A stretch of DNA of 37,984 nt from Myxococcales bacterium (GTDB lineage Bacteria > Myxococcota_A > Polyangia > Polyangiales > Polyangiaceae). Numbering within the stretch: position 1 is the stretch's first letter; each line of letters begins with the position of its first letter. The stretch lies in NCBI GenBank assembly GCA_016212965.1, contig JACRDA010000423.1, forward strand, positions 1 to 37,984, in the 5' to 3' direction. A program made the translations under genes and the position numbers. Below the pieces are notes generated by a model, which had not been told where the DNA came from, ran no database searches, and saw nothing but the letters and a program-made list of their open reading frames with translations. Shown here piece by piece: positions 27,664 to 35,394 of this stretch.

Positions 27664-28026
27664 ATGAAGCAGAGCTCGGTTCGGTACCTCGGGCCCATCG
27701 TCGCGGTCGCGCTCGGGCTGCTCGGCGGCTGCGGCCGCAAGGGCCAGAAGGAGTGCGACGCGTACCTGGCCAAGGACCTCGAGTGCGGCGCGGAGTCGTA
27801 CAAGGGGCTCGACGAGACGGAGAAGAAACAGGCGGCCGACCTCGTGCGCGCCTTCTGCCTCGAGGCGATGGCCGGCGACGCGAAGGGTGCGCCGAACGCC
27901 GAGGTCGAGAAGATGGCCAACGAGATGCTCGCCACCGTGCGGGGCAAGGTCGCGTGCGCCTCGGCCGCGACCTGCGAGCAGTACCGCGCCTGCGAGCAGG
28001 CGGTCGACGCGAAAACGGCGCAGTAG
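27664..28026 (+). CDS. Small Cys-containing lipoprotein, unknown function
   Basis: 120 residues. ATG 27664 is preceded by AGGACG. Lipoprotein signal MKQSSVRYLGPIVAVALGLLGGC predicts lipidation at Cys23. The mature part is helical and charged, with paired Cys (KECDAYLAKDLECG, AFCLEAM, VACASAATCEQYRACEQ) suggesting two or three disulfides in a small periplasmic helical bundle. The pattern of a short lipoprotein with CxxYxxC-type helices recurs in Myxococcota as families of unknown function. It converges on the patatin gene. Confidence 0.8.
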   Translation: MKQSSVRYLGPIVAVALGLLGGCGRKGQKECDAYLAKDLECGAESYKGLDETEKKQAADLVRAFCLEAMAGDAKGAPNAEVEKMANEMLATVRGKVACASAATCEQYRACEQAVDAKTAQ

Positions 28027-28044
28027 CGGGCGCTTTCGGCCGAG

Positions 28045-28062
28045 CGGCGCCGGACGGCGCCT
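28045..28062. terminator. GC-rich stem-loop between convergent genes
   Basis: GGCGCC-GGAC-GGCGCC (28046-28061) forms a 6-bp stem with a tetraloop exactly in the 36-bp gap between the small lipoprotein stop and the patatin stop; CCGAGCG/CGCTCGG flanks could extend pairing. There is only a TT after it on the plus strand, so termination is plausible but unproven. Confidence 0.35.
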
Positions 28063-29841
28063 TCAGCCGCGCTCGGAGGCCACGGCCTTCGAGACGGGCG
28101 CGAGACCGGGTGACGACGCGCGCGGCACCGCGCGGAGCGGCGTCGTGCGGCGCGCCGCCGCCTCGAGCGCGAGGGGTGGGCGCCGGATGGCGATCTTCCG
28201 GTCCGGGAAGAAGTCCGCGAACGTGGGCTCCGGGGTCGCGAGCAGCTGCGCGCCCACGGCCTCGGCCCGGGCGAGGTCGATGGCGAAGCCGTGTGCGTTG
28301 AAGTCGCCGACGAGCCGGTGCGCGAGGCGGCGCAGGCGCTGCAGGGTCGACAGGTACGCGCCGCGCCAGATCTCGAGGTACGGCCGGTGGTCCATCGGGT
28401 TCAGCGACATCGTGCGGCGCAGGCGATTGGCGGGCACGAAGGTGTACGCGCTCACCTCGGGATGGCGGCGCAGCACCCAGTTGCGCGACATCTCGTAGCG
28501 CGTGTGCGAGATGGTCCGCACGTTCTGATCGACGTTGTAGAGCAGGCCACGTCGGTTCGAAAAGCCGGCCGTGCGGGCCACGTACGGGACGAAGGGGTCG
28601 AGCACCACGATGAGCGTCGCGCCGCGGCGGATCGCCTCGACGAAGTTCGTCGTGCGCGTCACGGCGCCGTCCTCGTAGTAGCGCCCGCGGATGCGCGTCG
28701 CCGAGAAGGCCGGGTTCAGGCTCAGGGACGCCTGGATGGCGAGGCTGATGGGCACCTCGTCGTTCGCCTCGTCGCCGAAGAGCACGTGCTCGCGCTCGTC
28801 CTGATCCGTCGCGCCCACGTACAGGTGGCGCGTGAGGCGGCGGAAATCGTTGGTCGCGCCGCGCACCGTGAGGATGTCGCGCAGCATCTTCTCGAAGCCG
28901 TCGCCGCGGAAGGGCGGCGCGACGACGTCGAGGTAGTCGAACAGGAGCTGCTCGACCGACGGCGACGAGCGGCCGGACAGCGCACCCCACAAGCTCGACG
29001 CCGCGTGGCGACCGGCGTGGAAGAAGCGCCGCACGTACCCCGGCAGATCGAAGTGCATCATGCGCAAGAGGCGCATGTCGAGGCGCGGGATGCGCCCGCC
29101 CTCCGCGCCCGCGATGGCGGCCATGAACTCGTCGACCGAGTAACCGTTGGCGAGCGGGCCGTTCACGACCGCACCGGCGCTGATGCCGAAGTACATGTCG
29201 AAGCGGTTCACGCCGCCGTCGGGCAGGCAGTCGTCGAGGCATTTCAGGGCCCCGAGCTCGAAGAAGATGCCGGAGATGCCGCCGCCCGCGCAGCACAGGG
29301 CGCGCTGCCCGCGGCGGCGCCCGACCATGATGCGCTCGGCCTCGGCGGCGAGCTCGGCGGCGAACGCCACCTCGCCCTCGGCGGGCCCACCCTGCAGCGC
29401 GAGCGTGGTCGTCTCGCGCAGCACGCGTCCGACGCCGAGCGCGCCGAGCTCGAGGATGACCGCGTCGAGGGCGGCGCTCGCCACGCCCGAGACGAGCACC
29501 AGCGTGCGGTGGAAGGCGAAGCGGTTCTCGATCTCCTCGGAGCGGTCGAGGGCGCGGAGTGCGCCGACCGCCCGCTCCGCGCGCACCGCGAGATCGGCGG
29601 GCGCGCAGCGCAGATCGAGCACCACGAGGTTCACGTAGCGGCGCTGCAGGTCGTCGAGCAGCTCGTCGGTGTCGAGCCGCGGCAGCCAGCGACAGCGCAG
29701 CGTGCCGTGCTGGAACGACGTCGCATCGCCCACGACCGGGTCGCAGCCCGGCGCGCGGCGCATCGCCGCCATGAGGCGGTCGAACTGCGGCCGTGAAGGA
29801 CCGTAATAAAGGATGCTCTTCGCCGACGCGGTGCTCGTCAT
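28063..29841 (-). CDS. Patatin-like phospholipase with receiver-like N-terminal region
   Basis: 592 residues from ATG 29841, with AGG seven nt upstream. Residues about 8-160 have alternating strands and helices with VNLVVLDLR (D76 at the end of a strand) and TLVLVSG, recalling a response-regulator receiver fold, perhaps degenerate. The patatin domain follows: oxyanion loop GGGISG (186-191), nucleophile S221 in GISAG, and catalytic D391 in YYEDGAV. The Ser-Asp dyad is complete, so lipid acyl hydrolase activity is expected. A C-terminal region (about 430-592) with basic helices may bind membranes. No signal peptide; probably cytosolic. The fused sensor-like region suggests regulated activity, which is inference. 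Confidence 0.93.
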   Translation of the reverse strand: MTSTASAKSILYYGPSRPQFDRLMAAMRRAPGCDPVVGDATSFQHGTLRCRWLPRLDTDELLDDLQRRYVNLVVLDLRCAPADLAVRAERAVGALRALDRSEEIENRFAFHRTLVLVSGVASAALDAVILELGALGVGRVLRETTTLALQGGPAEGEVAFAAELAAEAERIMVGRRRGQRALCCAGGGISGIFFELGALKCLDDCLPDGGVNRFDMYFGISAGAVVNGPLANGYSVDEFMAAIAGAEGGRIPRLDMRLLRMMHFDLPGYVRRFFHAGRHAASSLWGALSGRSSPSVEQLLFDYLDVVAPPFRGDGFEKMLRDILTVRGATNDFRRLTRHLYVGATDQDEREHVLFGDEANDEVPISLAIQASLSLNPAFSATRIRGRYYEDGAVTRTTNFVEAIRRGATLIVVLDPFVPYVARTAGFSNRRGLLYNVDQNVRTISHTRYEMSRNWVLRRHPEVSAYTFVPANRLRRTMSLNPMDHRPYLEIWRGAYLSTLQRLRRLAHRLVGDFNAHGFAIDLARAEAVGAQLLATPEPTFADFFPDRKIAIRRPPLALEAAARRTTPLRAVPRASSPGLAPVSKAVASERG

Positions 29842-30010
29842 GACGGGACCTCGTGGGTCCCCCCCTTCGCGCGCTGCACACGAAGGCGGCGCCGGAACGG
29901 CGACGCACACGGCTCAAGATAGCCTGTCTCGGCGCGAGGGGCACCAATCCTGAAGGCGGGCTCGGCGCGCGCCGCTGGCGCGGTGGCGGCACCCGAGCTA
30001 GGCGTGGTCG

Positions 30011-30862
30011 GTGTCGTACGCCCTCACCGCCGCCGTCGTCGCATGCGCCGTCGCCGCCCTCGCGACGTGGCTGCTCTCGGTCGTCACGCGCGAGTACTCG
30101 TGGGTCGACCGGCTCTGGTCGCTCGCGCCACCCGCCTACCTCGCGTGGTTCGGGGGCCAGACCGGCTTCTCGGATCCGCGCCTCGTGCTCATGACCGCGC
30201 TCGCCTTCCTGTGGGGCGCCCGGCTCACCTTCAACTTCGCGCGCAAGGGCGGCTACGCGCGCGGCGGCGAGGACTACCGCTGGGCGGAGCTGCGCCGGCG
30301 CATGAGCCCGGCCGCCTTCCAGGTCTTCAACTTCTTCTTCGTGGCCGGCTTCCAGAACGGCGTGCTGCTCCTCTTCGTGCTGCCCGCCCACACGGCGCTC
30401 GCGCACGCGGGCACCCCGCTCGGACCGCTCGACGCCGTCGCCGCCGGGCTCTTCGTCCTCTGGCTCGTGGGCGAGACGGTGGCCGACGAGCAGCAGTGGC
30501 GCTTCCAGCAGGACAAGAAGGCGCGGCGCGAGCGCGGCGAGCCCGTCCGCGAAGAGTTCGTCACCACGGGCCTGTTCCGCTTCTCGCGCCACCCGAACTT
30601 CTTCTGCGAGCAGGCGCTGTGGTGGGCCTTCTACCTCTTCGCGGTGAGCGCCGGCGGCGCCTGGCTCGACGTGTCGCTGCTCGGGCCCGTGGTGCTGACC
30701 GCCCTGTTCCAGGGCTCGACCAGCTTCACCGAGAGCCTGTCGCTCGCGAAGTACCCCGAGTATGCCGCGTACCAGCGCCGGGTCTCGCGCCTGTGGCCGT
30801 GGCCGCCGCGCCGCGCGACGAAGCCTGCCCGCGCGCCGGACTCCGCACGACCGGCGGCGTGA
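30011..30862 (+). CDS. DUF1295 integral membrane protein (steroid 5-alpha-reductase-like fold)
   Basis: 283 residues from GTG 30011. Six or so hydrophobic segments are visible (e.g. ALTAAVVACAVAALATWLLS, VLMTALAFLWGARLTF, VFNFFFVAGFQNGVLLLFVLPA, ALWWAFYLFAVSAGGAWL). The C-terminal part has the family signature EEFVTTGLFRFSRHPNFFCEQ...WW, equivalent to GLWxxSRHPNYxGE of DUF1295/ICMT-type enzymes, where the Arg-His-Pro-Asn loop contacts cofactor. KYPEYAAYQRRVSRLWPW near the end is also typical. Some members reduce steroid-like lipids; the substrate here is unknown. The ribosome site is poor. The gene ends with an Arg/Ala/Pro-rich tail and lies 58 bp before the cyclophilin gene in the same direction. 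Confidence 0.9.
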   Translation: MSYALTAAVVACAVAALATWLLSVVTREYSWVDRLWSLAPPAYLAWFGGQTGFSDPRLVLMTALAFLWGARLTFNFARKGGYARGGEDYRWAELRRRMSPAAFQVFNFFFVAGFQNGVLLLFVLPAHTALAHAGTPLGPLDAVAAGLFVLWLVGETVADEQQWRFQQDKKARRERGEPVREEFVTTGLFRFSRHPNFFCEQALWWAFYLFAVSAGGAWLDVSLLGPVVLTALFQGSTSFTESLSLAKYPEYAAYQRRVSRLWPWPPRRATKPARAPDSARPAA

Positions 30863-30920
30863 CGAGCACGACGACGGCGCGAGCGCTCCCGAGGGCCGTG
30901 GCTCGTGGTACCTTCGGCCC

Positions 30921-31679
30921 ATGCGTTGCGCCCTCGTGCTCCTCGGTGTCGCCCTCCTCGGCTCGGCCTGCAACGGAACGGAGGAGAGCGCCGGCACGGG
31001 AGGCAGCGCCGGCACGACCACGATCACGACCACGACGTCGACGGGCGGCGCGGGCGGCGCCGTGTGCGGTCCCGACGTCGCGCCCCCGGACGAGGTCGTC
31101 GGCAGCACCGACCCCGAGGCGGGCGTCTTCACCCTCGACGAGGCGCTGGTCGAGCTGCCCGACGGCCCGGGCCCGCTGCGCGCCGTCGTCGAGACGAGCC
31201 TCGGCACGCTGACCTGCACCTTTCACGAGGACGTGGCGCCGAACGCGGTCGCGAACTTCGTCGGCCTCGCGCGCGGCCGGCGCGCCTGGCGCGAGCCGGG
31301 GACGGCGAGCTGGGTGCGGCGCCCGTTCTACGACGGGCTCATCTTCCACCGGGTGATCCCGGGGTTCGTGGCGCAGGGCGGCGACCCGCTCGGCACCGGC
31401 TATGGCGGCCCGGGCTACCAGTTCGCCGACGAGATCGGGAGCCTGTCCCACCAGGACGGCACGCTCGCGTACGCCAACTCCGGCGCGAACACGAACGGCT
31501 CGCAGTTCTACATCTGTGATGGGCCGCAGACCTTCCTCGACGGCGGCTACACCATCTTCGGCGAGTGCGCCCCGACGACCGTGGTCGGCACGATCACTGG
31601 CGTGCCGACCGACGCCAACGACAAGCCGCTGACGCCGGTCACCATCACGAGCGTCACGGTCACGCGCTGCGCGCCGTAG
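30921..31679 (+). CDS. Cyclophilin-type peptidyl-prolyl cis-trans isomerase, lipoprotein
   Basis: 252 residues from ATG 30921. Lipoprotein signal MRCALVLLGVALLGSAC (lipidated Cys17), then a Thr/Gly-rich linker to about residue 48. The cyclophilin core follows with ETSLGTLTCTFHEDVAPNAVANFVGLA, the active-site loop FHRVIPGFVAQGGDPLGTG (Arg and Gln of the prolyl site), QFYICDGPQTFLDGGYTIFGE, and a final strand TPVTITSVTV. The usual Trp/His near the LDG loop is replaced by GGYT, as in several bacterial cyclophilins. It likely assists folding of exported proteins at the membrane. It converges tightly (13 bp) on the P460-like gene. Confidence 0.95.
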   Translation: MRCALVLLGVALLGSACNGTEESAGTGGSAGTTTITTTTSTGGAGGAVCGPDVAPPDEVVGSTDPEAGVFTLDEALVELPDGPGPLRAVVETSLGTLTCTFHEDVAPNAVANFVGLARGRRAWREPGTASWVRRPFYDGLIFHRVIPGFVAQGGDPLGTGYGGPGYQFADEIGSLSHQDGTLAYANSGANTNGSQFYICDGPQTFLDGGYTIFGECAPTTVVGTITGVPTDANDKPLTPVTITSVTVTRCAP

Positions 31680-31692
31680 CTCGGCGCACCGC

Positions 31693-32160
31693 CTACGGCA
31701 GCGGGAAGGCCCGCACGAAGTCGGCCCCGTCTTCGTGGCAGCGCGTGCACACGTTCGGGTGACCCGAGGCGAGGAGCTCGCCGCCTCCGTCCCACTCGGC
31801 CCAGAACCAGCCGTCGGCGCGCTTCTCCATCGCGGCCACGATCGAAGGCGAGCCGCCGTCGAAGCCGTCCTTGGCGATGACCGACCCCTCCGGCCACGCA
31901 GCAGCCGGCCCGCCGGCGAGCGCCGCGGCGACGACGGGGTTGACGAAGATCTCGACCTCGCCGCCGTGCGGAGCGGTCGAGGGCTGCAGGGTCGGGTAAC
32001 CCGGCGCCCGCTCCCAGGTGCGGTAGCCCTCGGCGTGGATGCGCTCCCAGAGCGCGGCGGCCCCCTCGGGGTCGCCGTCCTCTGCGCAGCCCGCGACGAG
32101 CGCGCCGGCCACGAGCCCCACGATCCAGGGCGCCGCCCGTGTCATGATCCGCTTCGACAT
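31693..32160 (-). CDS. Cytochrome P460-like heme lipoprotein
   Basis: 155 residues from ATG 32160 (ATG 32145 is an alternative). Lipobox LVAGC gives a lipidated Cys at about 25. The mature part has PHGGEVEIFVNPVV, GSVIAKDGFD, AMEKRADGWFWAEWD and the C-terminal CTRCHEDGADFVRAFPLP; this order, with a single CxxCH near the end, is the layout of the cytochrome P460 family. P460 enzymes oxidise hydroxylamine or NO through a heme cross-linked to Lys. Whether the Lys in VIAKDG plays that part cannot be told; many family members are uncharacterised. It lies 31 bp downstream of the metallophosphoesterase stop, same strand. Confidence 0.85.
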   Translation of the reverse strand: MSKRIMTRAAPWIVGLVAGALVAGCAEDGDPEGAAALWERIHAEGYRTWERAPGYPTLQPSTAPHGGEVEIFVNPVVAAALAGGPAAAWPEGSVIAKDGFDGGSPSIVAAMEKRADGWFWAEWDGGGELLASGHPNVCTRCHEDGADFVRAFPLP

Positions 32161-32191
32161 CGAGCTCGGATACGCCGCGCCCGGGGATCGG

Positions 32192-33082
32192 TTACACGTC
32201 GCTCACGAGCTCGAGGAGCGCGACGTCGGGCGGCGCGAAGCAGCGGAACGGCACCTCGATGCCGCCGACGCCCCGCGACACGAACACCGTCGTGCCGTCG
32301 ACGGCGTGCACGCCGTGGGGGTAGCGCCGCGACAGGCGCCCGCCCGGCACGACGATGGGCACGCCCCCCGGCAGGGCGACGTGGCCCCCGTGCGTGTGGC
32401 CGCAGAGGTAAAGCGCCACCGCGCGACCGCGCACGAGCGCGAGCCCTTCCGGCGCGTGGCACACGGCCAGCGTGAGCTCGGCGCCGCGCGCGCCCGCGAA
32501 CGCGCGCTCGGGGTCGGGCGCGCCCGTCCACGGGTCGTCGAGCCCGACGACGGCGACGCCGCCGTGCGGTGTCGGCAGGCGGAGCGCCTCGTTCACGAGC
32601 ACGCGCACGCCCGCGCGCCCGAGCGCGTCCTCGAGGCGCCGGTGGTCCGTCCAGAGGTCGTGGTTGCCGAGCACCGCCACCTTGACCCGCGCCGGCACGG
32701 CCCGGACGAGCCCCTCGAGCTCGCGGGCCACGGCCGCACTCGCCTCGAGAAAGACGTAGTCGCCGCCGAGCACGAGCACGTCGGGGGCCGCGACCGCGAG
32801 CAGACCGAAGGCAGCCTCGAGCGTGCGGCGCGCCGTGGTCGGTCCGAGGTGGAGGTCGGAGGCAAACGCGACGCGCAGCGGGGTCGCGAGCGGCGCGCGC
32901 ACGGCGACGCGCCGCTCGACGAGGCGCACGCGGCCCGCGGCGGGCAGGCGCCCCCACAGGCGGGCGGGCCAGCCGGCGCCGTACCCGCGGCGGAGCAGCG
33001 CCTCGACGAGCCCACGGGCGCGGGAGTAGTTGCGCCCGCGACGCTCGAAGCTGCCGTCTCGCCCGCGCATCGCCGGGCGCAT
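32192..33082 (-). CDS. Metallophosphoesterase (calcineurin-like)
   Basis: 296 residues from ATG 33082 (ATG 33070 possible). All five calcineurin-like blocks are in place: DLHLG (76-80), GGDYVF (from 106), GNHD (139-142), CHAPE (H209) and GHTHGG (228-233), giving a dinuclear metal site. The YkuE/UDP-diacylglucosamine hydrolase-like branch with RVAFASDLHLGP fits. The N-terminus is basic and Arg-rich with no clear signal, though family members often have a membrane anchor here. Substrate unknown. A small secreted protein gene lies upstream on the same strand with 29 bp between, so they may share a transcript. Confidence 0.95.
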   Translation of the reverse strand: MRPAMRGRDGSFERRGRNYSRARGLVEALLRRGYGAGWPARLWGRLPAAGRVRLVERRVAVRAPLATPLRVAFASDLHLGPTTARRTLEAAFGLLAVAAPDVLVLGGDYVFLEASAAVARELEGLVRAVPARVKVAVLGNHDLWTDHRRLEDALGRAGVRVLVNEALRLPTPHGGVAVVGLDDPWTGAPDPERAFAGARGAELTLAVCHAPEGLALVRGRAVALYLCGHTHGGHVALPGGVPIVVPGGRLSRRYPHGVHAVDGTTVFVSRGVGGIEVPFRCFAPPDVALLELVSDV

Positions 33083-33111
33083 TGCAGCACACCGCGGGCC
33101 GCGAGCGAGAG

Positions 33112-33528
33112 TCAGTCGCGCGCCCGGCGCGCCTTCTTGCCCTTCTTGCCCTTGGGGCCCTTCTGGCCCTCGGGCAGGTACTTCGCGTACTTCGCGCGCC
33201 CTTCGCGGACGGCGCTCTTCGCGACGCCGCGCACGGTCTTCGCCTCCTCCGGGGTGACCGTGCCGTCGGCGGCCGCCTGGTCGGCCGCGGCCCGGACGTT
33301 CGCCGCCGCCGTCGCGGAGTCGGCGCGGATCTGCTGCTCCACGTCCGCGGGCAGCTCGTGGCGCTCGAGCGCGCGGTCGAGCCGTGCGAGCGCGCGCGTG
33401 ACGCGCTTCTCGACGCGGGCCCGGAACTCCTCGCCCTTGACGGGGTCACGGGCGAGCGCGGGCGTCGCGAGCGCGCCGAGGGCGAGCGCGGCGGCGAGGG
33501 CGAAGGCGGTCGGGACGAGTCGGGACAT
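33112..33528 (-). CDS. Small secreted Lys-rich helical protein, unknown function
   Basis: 138 residues from ATG 33528, with a near-perfect ribosome site (AGGAGATCCAC before the start). Sec signal MSRLVPTAFALAAALALGALATPALA, cleavage after ALA at about 26. The mature domain is two or three charged helices (ARVEKRVTRALARLDRALERHEL; QIRADSATAAANVRAAADQAAADGTVTPEEAK), with an EF-hand-like DGTVTPEE turn. It ends in a very basic tail (KGPKGKKGKKARRARD) suited to binding nucleic acid or anionic polymer. No family recognised. It may be first in a transcript with the metallophosphoesterase. Confidence 0.85.
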   Translation of the reverse strand: MSRLVPTAFALAAALALGALATPALARDPVKGEEFRARVEKRVTRALARLDRALERHELPADVEQQIRADSATAAANVRAAADQAAADGTVTPEEAKTVRGVAKSAVREGRAKYAKYLPEGQKGPKGKKGKKARRARD

Positions 33529-33761
33529 GTGGATCTCCTGTGCGGCGGCGCGGGGGCCGGGTGGGACGTGCCCGCCAGCGGGCTCTGCCCACGGATTGCC
33601 GCCCGACGCGGCGGCGTTAACCGGGCCGGGCGCGTGGGCGGGCGGCAGCGGCGATCGGCCGTCAGTTGTCAGTCGCTCCGCCACTCGGGTAGAACCGTCG
33701 GTACGAGCGCGCATCGCCACGGCGGTCCGCGCCGAGCCCCCCGACCCGGAGTTCCCCTCAG

Positions 33762-34589
33762 ATGTCCGAGCGCCGCCTCATCCTCAGCATTCCCCACGGC
33801 ATCCTCACGGCGACGACCCACACGGTGGAGGGCTACGCCTGGCACCGGCGCCCCGGCTCGGGCAAGTACTTCCAGGGTCGCACCGTCCTCGTCAACCTCG
33901 CGGTCGCGAACGGCAAGCCGGACTTCCGGTTGCTCGACGAGGGCGGTTGGCGCGACGCCAACGCGGACACCGCGGCGGCGCTCGCCGCCGTCGGCGAGGG
34001 CAAGAAGACGAAGACCGCCCTGTCGAACAACGCCTTCTCGTGCACGCCCGTCGCGGCGTATCGCGAGATCTACCTCGTCAAGACGGGCGGCGAGCTGCTC
34101 GCGCTCGAGGGCCCACAGGAAGTGGCGCGCTTCGCCGCCGCCAAGTGCGACGAGGAGATGTCGCCCACCGAGATCGCCCGGGCCATCGGCCAGCCGCAGC
34201 CCGCGCGCCGCGAGCCGCGCCTGTACATGACGCTCGCGCCGGTCGAGATGCTCGTGCTCTCGAACCTCACGCCGGCCGAGTACACCTGGTACGCGACGCA
34301 CCGGCCGGGCAAGGTGTTCCGCCAGGTCATGTTCGCCGAGGTGGACTTCGACCCGAAGTACCTCGTGGCCGAGGCCGTGTACGACGGGGCGAAGGAGCAG
34401 CTCGCGAGCGACGCCGACAAGAAGACCAAGACCGTCATGCTCGGCGACTGCCTGAACAAGATCCACTTCGCCGCCTGGGTCGGCTACGACCACGCCCCAG
34501 CGGGCGGGCTCTACGTCGGCGACGCCGAGGAGCTCGAGGTGTGGAGCTTCCCGAAGCGCATCCCGCGCGCGTGGGAACGGGCCTACTGA
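33762..34589 (+). CDS. Hypothetical protein with internal duplication
   Basis: 275 residues, no signal peptide or membrane helix, so probably cytosolic. I do not recognise a family. It consists of two related halves: residues about 5-115 and about 152-268. The halves align through RRLILSIPHGIL/PRLYMTLAPVEM, YAWHRRPGSGKYF/YTWYATHRPGKVF, the exactly repeated KKTKT at 81-85 and 220-224, and a Gly-Gly-hydrophobic strand near the end of each. The fold looks alpha/beta, perhaps a DNA/RNA- or protein-binding module used as a pseudo-dimer. A Lys/Thr patch in each half may contact an anionic ligand. It converges on the radical SAM gene with 26 bp between. Confidence 0.82.
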   Translation: MSERRLILSIPHGILTATTHTVEGYAWHRRPGSGKYFQGRTVLVNLAVANGKPDFRLLDEGGWRDANADTAAALAAVGEGKKTKTALSNNAFSCTPVAAYREIYLVKTGGELLALEGPQEVARFAAAKCDEEMSPTEIARAIGQPQPARREPRLYMTLAPVEMLVLSNLTPAEYTWYATHRPGKVFRQVMFAEVDFDPKYLVAEAVYDGAKEQLASDADKKTKTVMLGDCLNKIHFAAWVGYDHAPAGGLYVGDAEELEVWSFPKRIPRAWERAY

Positions 34590-34615
34590 CTTGGCCGCAG
34601 GGCGTCGAGCCCCGC

Positions 34616-35392
34616 TCACGCGCCCCGCTCGGCGAGGATGTCCGCGAAGTCGCGCGACAAGGAGCCGTCGGGCAGCACGATCCAGTTGTTGTAGTCGAAG
34701 CGCGCGACCTGCTTGTAGCTCCAGAGCTCGAAGCCGTCCGCGTCCACGTGGACGCGGCGGAGCGCGTTCTCGGCGCGAACGCGCGTGCCGGCGGGCGGCA
34801 CGAGCGCGAGGCGCGCGTCGGGCGTGCGGCTCCGGAGCTCCTCGCAGAAGGTGAGCCGGAGGCCCTCCTGCTTGCAGAACCGGTAGACGGCGTCCTCCTG
34901 CCCGGGGACGACGTAGGCGTTGATCCGCACGGCGAGGCCCGGCACGCGCGCCAGCGCGCGGATCTTGTCGAGGTAGCGGGCGAGGGCGGCAGGGGCCTCG
35001 GCGGTGAGCGCGCGGTACACCTCGGGGTCGAGCGCGGGCAGCGAGCAGGTGAGGTTCGCGAGGCCGAGCTCGGCGAGACGCCGGTAGAGCGCGAGCGGCC
35101 CGGAGCCGTTCGTCGTGAGGCTCGTCTCGGCCGCGGGATAGCGGCGGCGCACGAGCGTGAGCGCGCGCTCGAGGTCCGCGGCGAGCGTGGGCTCGCCCCC
35201 CATGAACGTCGCGAACGCGGGCCGGAAGTCGGCCGGCAGGCGCGCGAGCGCCGCCTCGAGCTCCCGCGCGCCGAGCTCGCGCCCGCCCCAGCGGCGCTGG
35301 TAGCAGAACGTGCAGCGCCGGTTGCAGCGGTACGAGAGCACGATCCGGAGCGCGGCCGGTTGCCCCGCGGGACCCGATAGCACGGCCGGCAC
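34616..35392 (-). CDS. Radical SAM domain protein
   Basis: 258 residues from GTG 35392 (GTG 35383 also possible), beginning 2 bp after the stop of the upstream membrane-protein gene, hence translationally coupled. The 4Fe-4S/SAM site is C23-x3-C27-x2-C30 (CNRRCTFC), and GGEP at 65-68 is the SAM amino-binding motif. LTTNGSG and a C-terminal beta strand region (YNNWIVLPDGSLSRDF) complete a partial TIM barrel. There is no C-terminal SPASM/Twitch Cys cluster, so one cluster only. Such short MoaA-like enzymes act in cofactor or peptide modification. The coupled large membrane protein is the best clue to its substrate, but its function is unknown. Confidence 0.92.
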   Translation of the reverse strand: MPAVLSGPAGQPAALRIVLSYRCNRRCTFCYQRRWGGRELGARELEAALARLPADFRPAFATFMGGEPTLAADLERALTLVRRRYPAAETSLTTNGSGPLALYRRLAELGLANLTCSLPALDPEVYRALTAEAPAALARYLDKIRALARVPGLAVRINAYVVPGQEDAVYRFCKQEGLRLTFCEELRSRTPDARLALVPPAGTRVRAENALRRVHVDADGFELWSYKQVARFDYNNWIVLPDGSLSRDFADILAERGA

Positions 35393-35394
35393 GC

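Noticed and set aside
27488..31219. Upstream extension of the exonuclease frame on the minus strand
   Set aside because: It crosses clear genes in other frames (patatin, DUF1295, cyclophilin) and has no domain signal.
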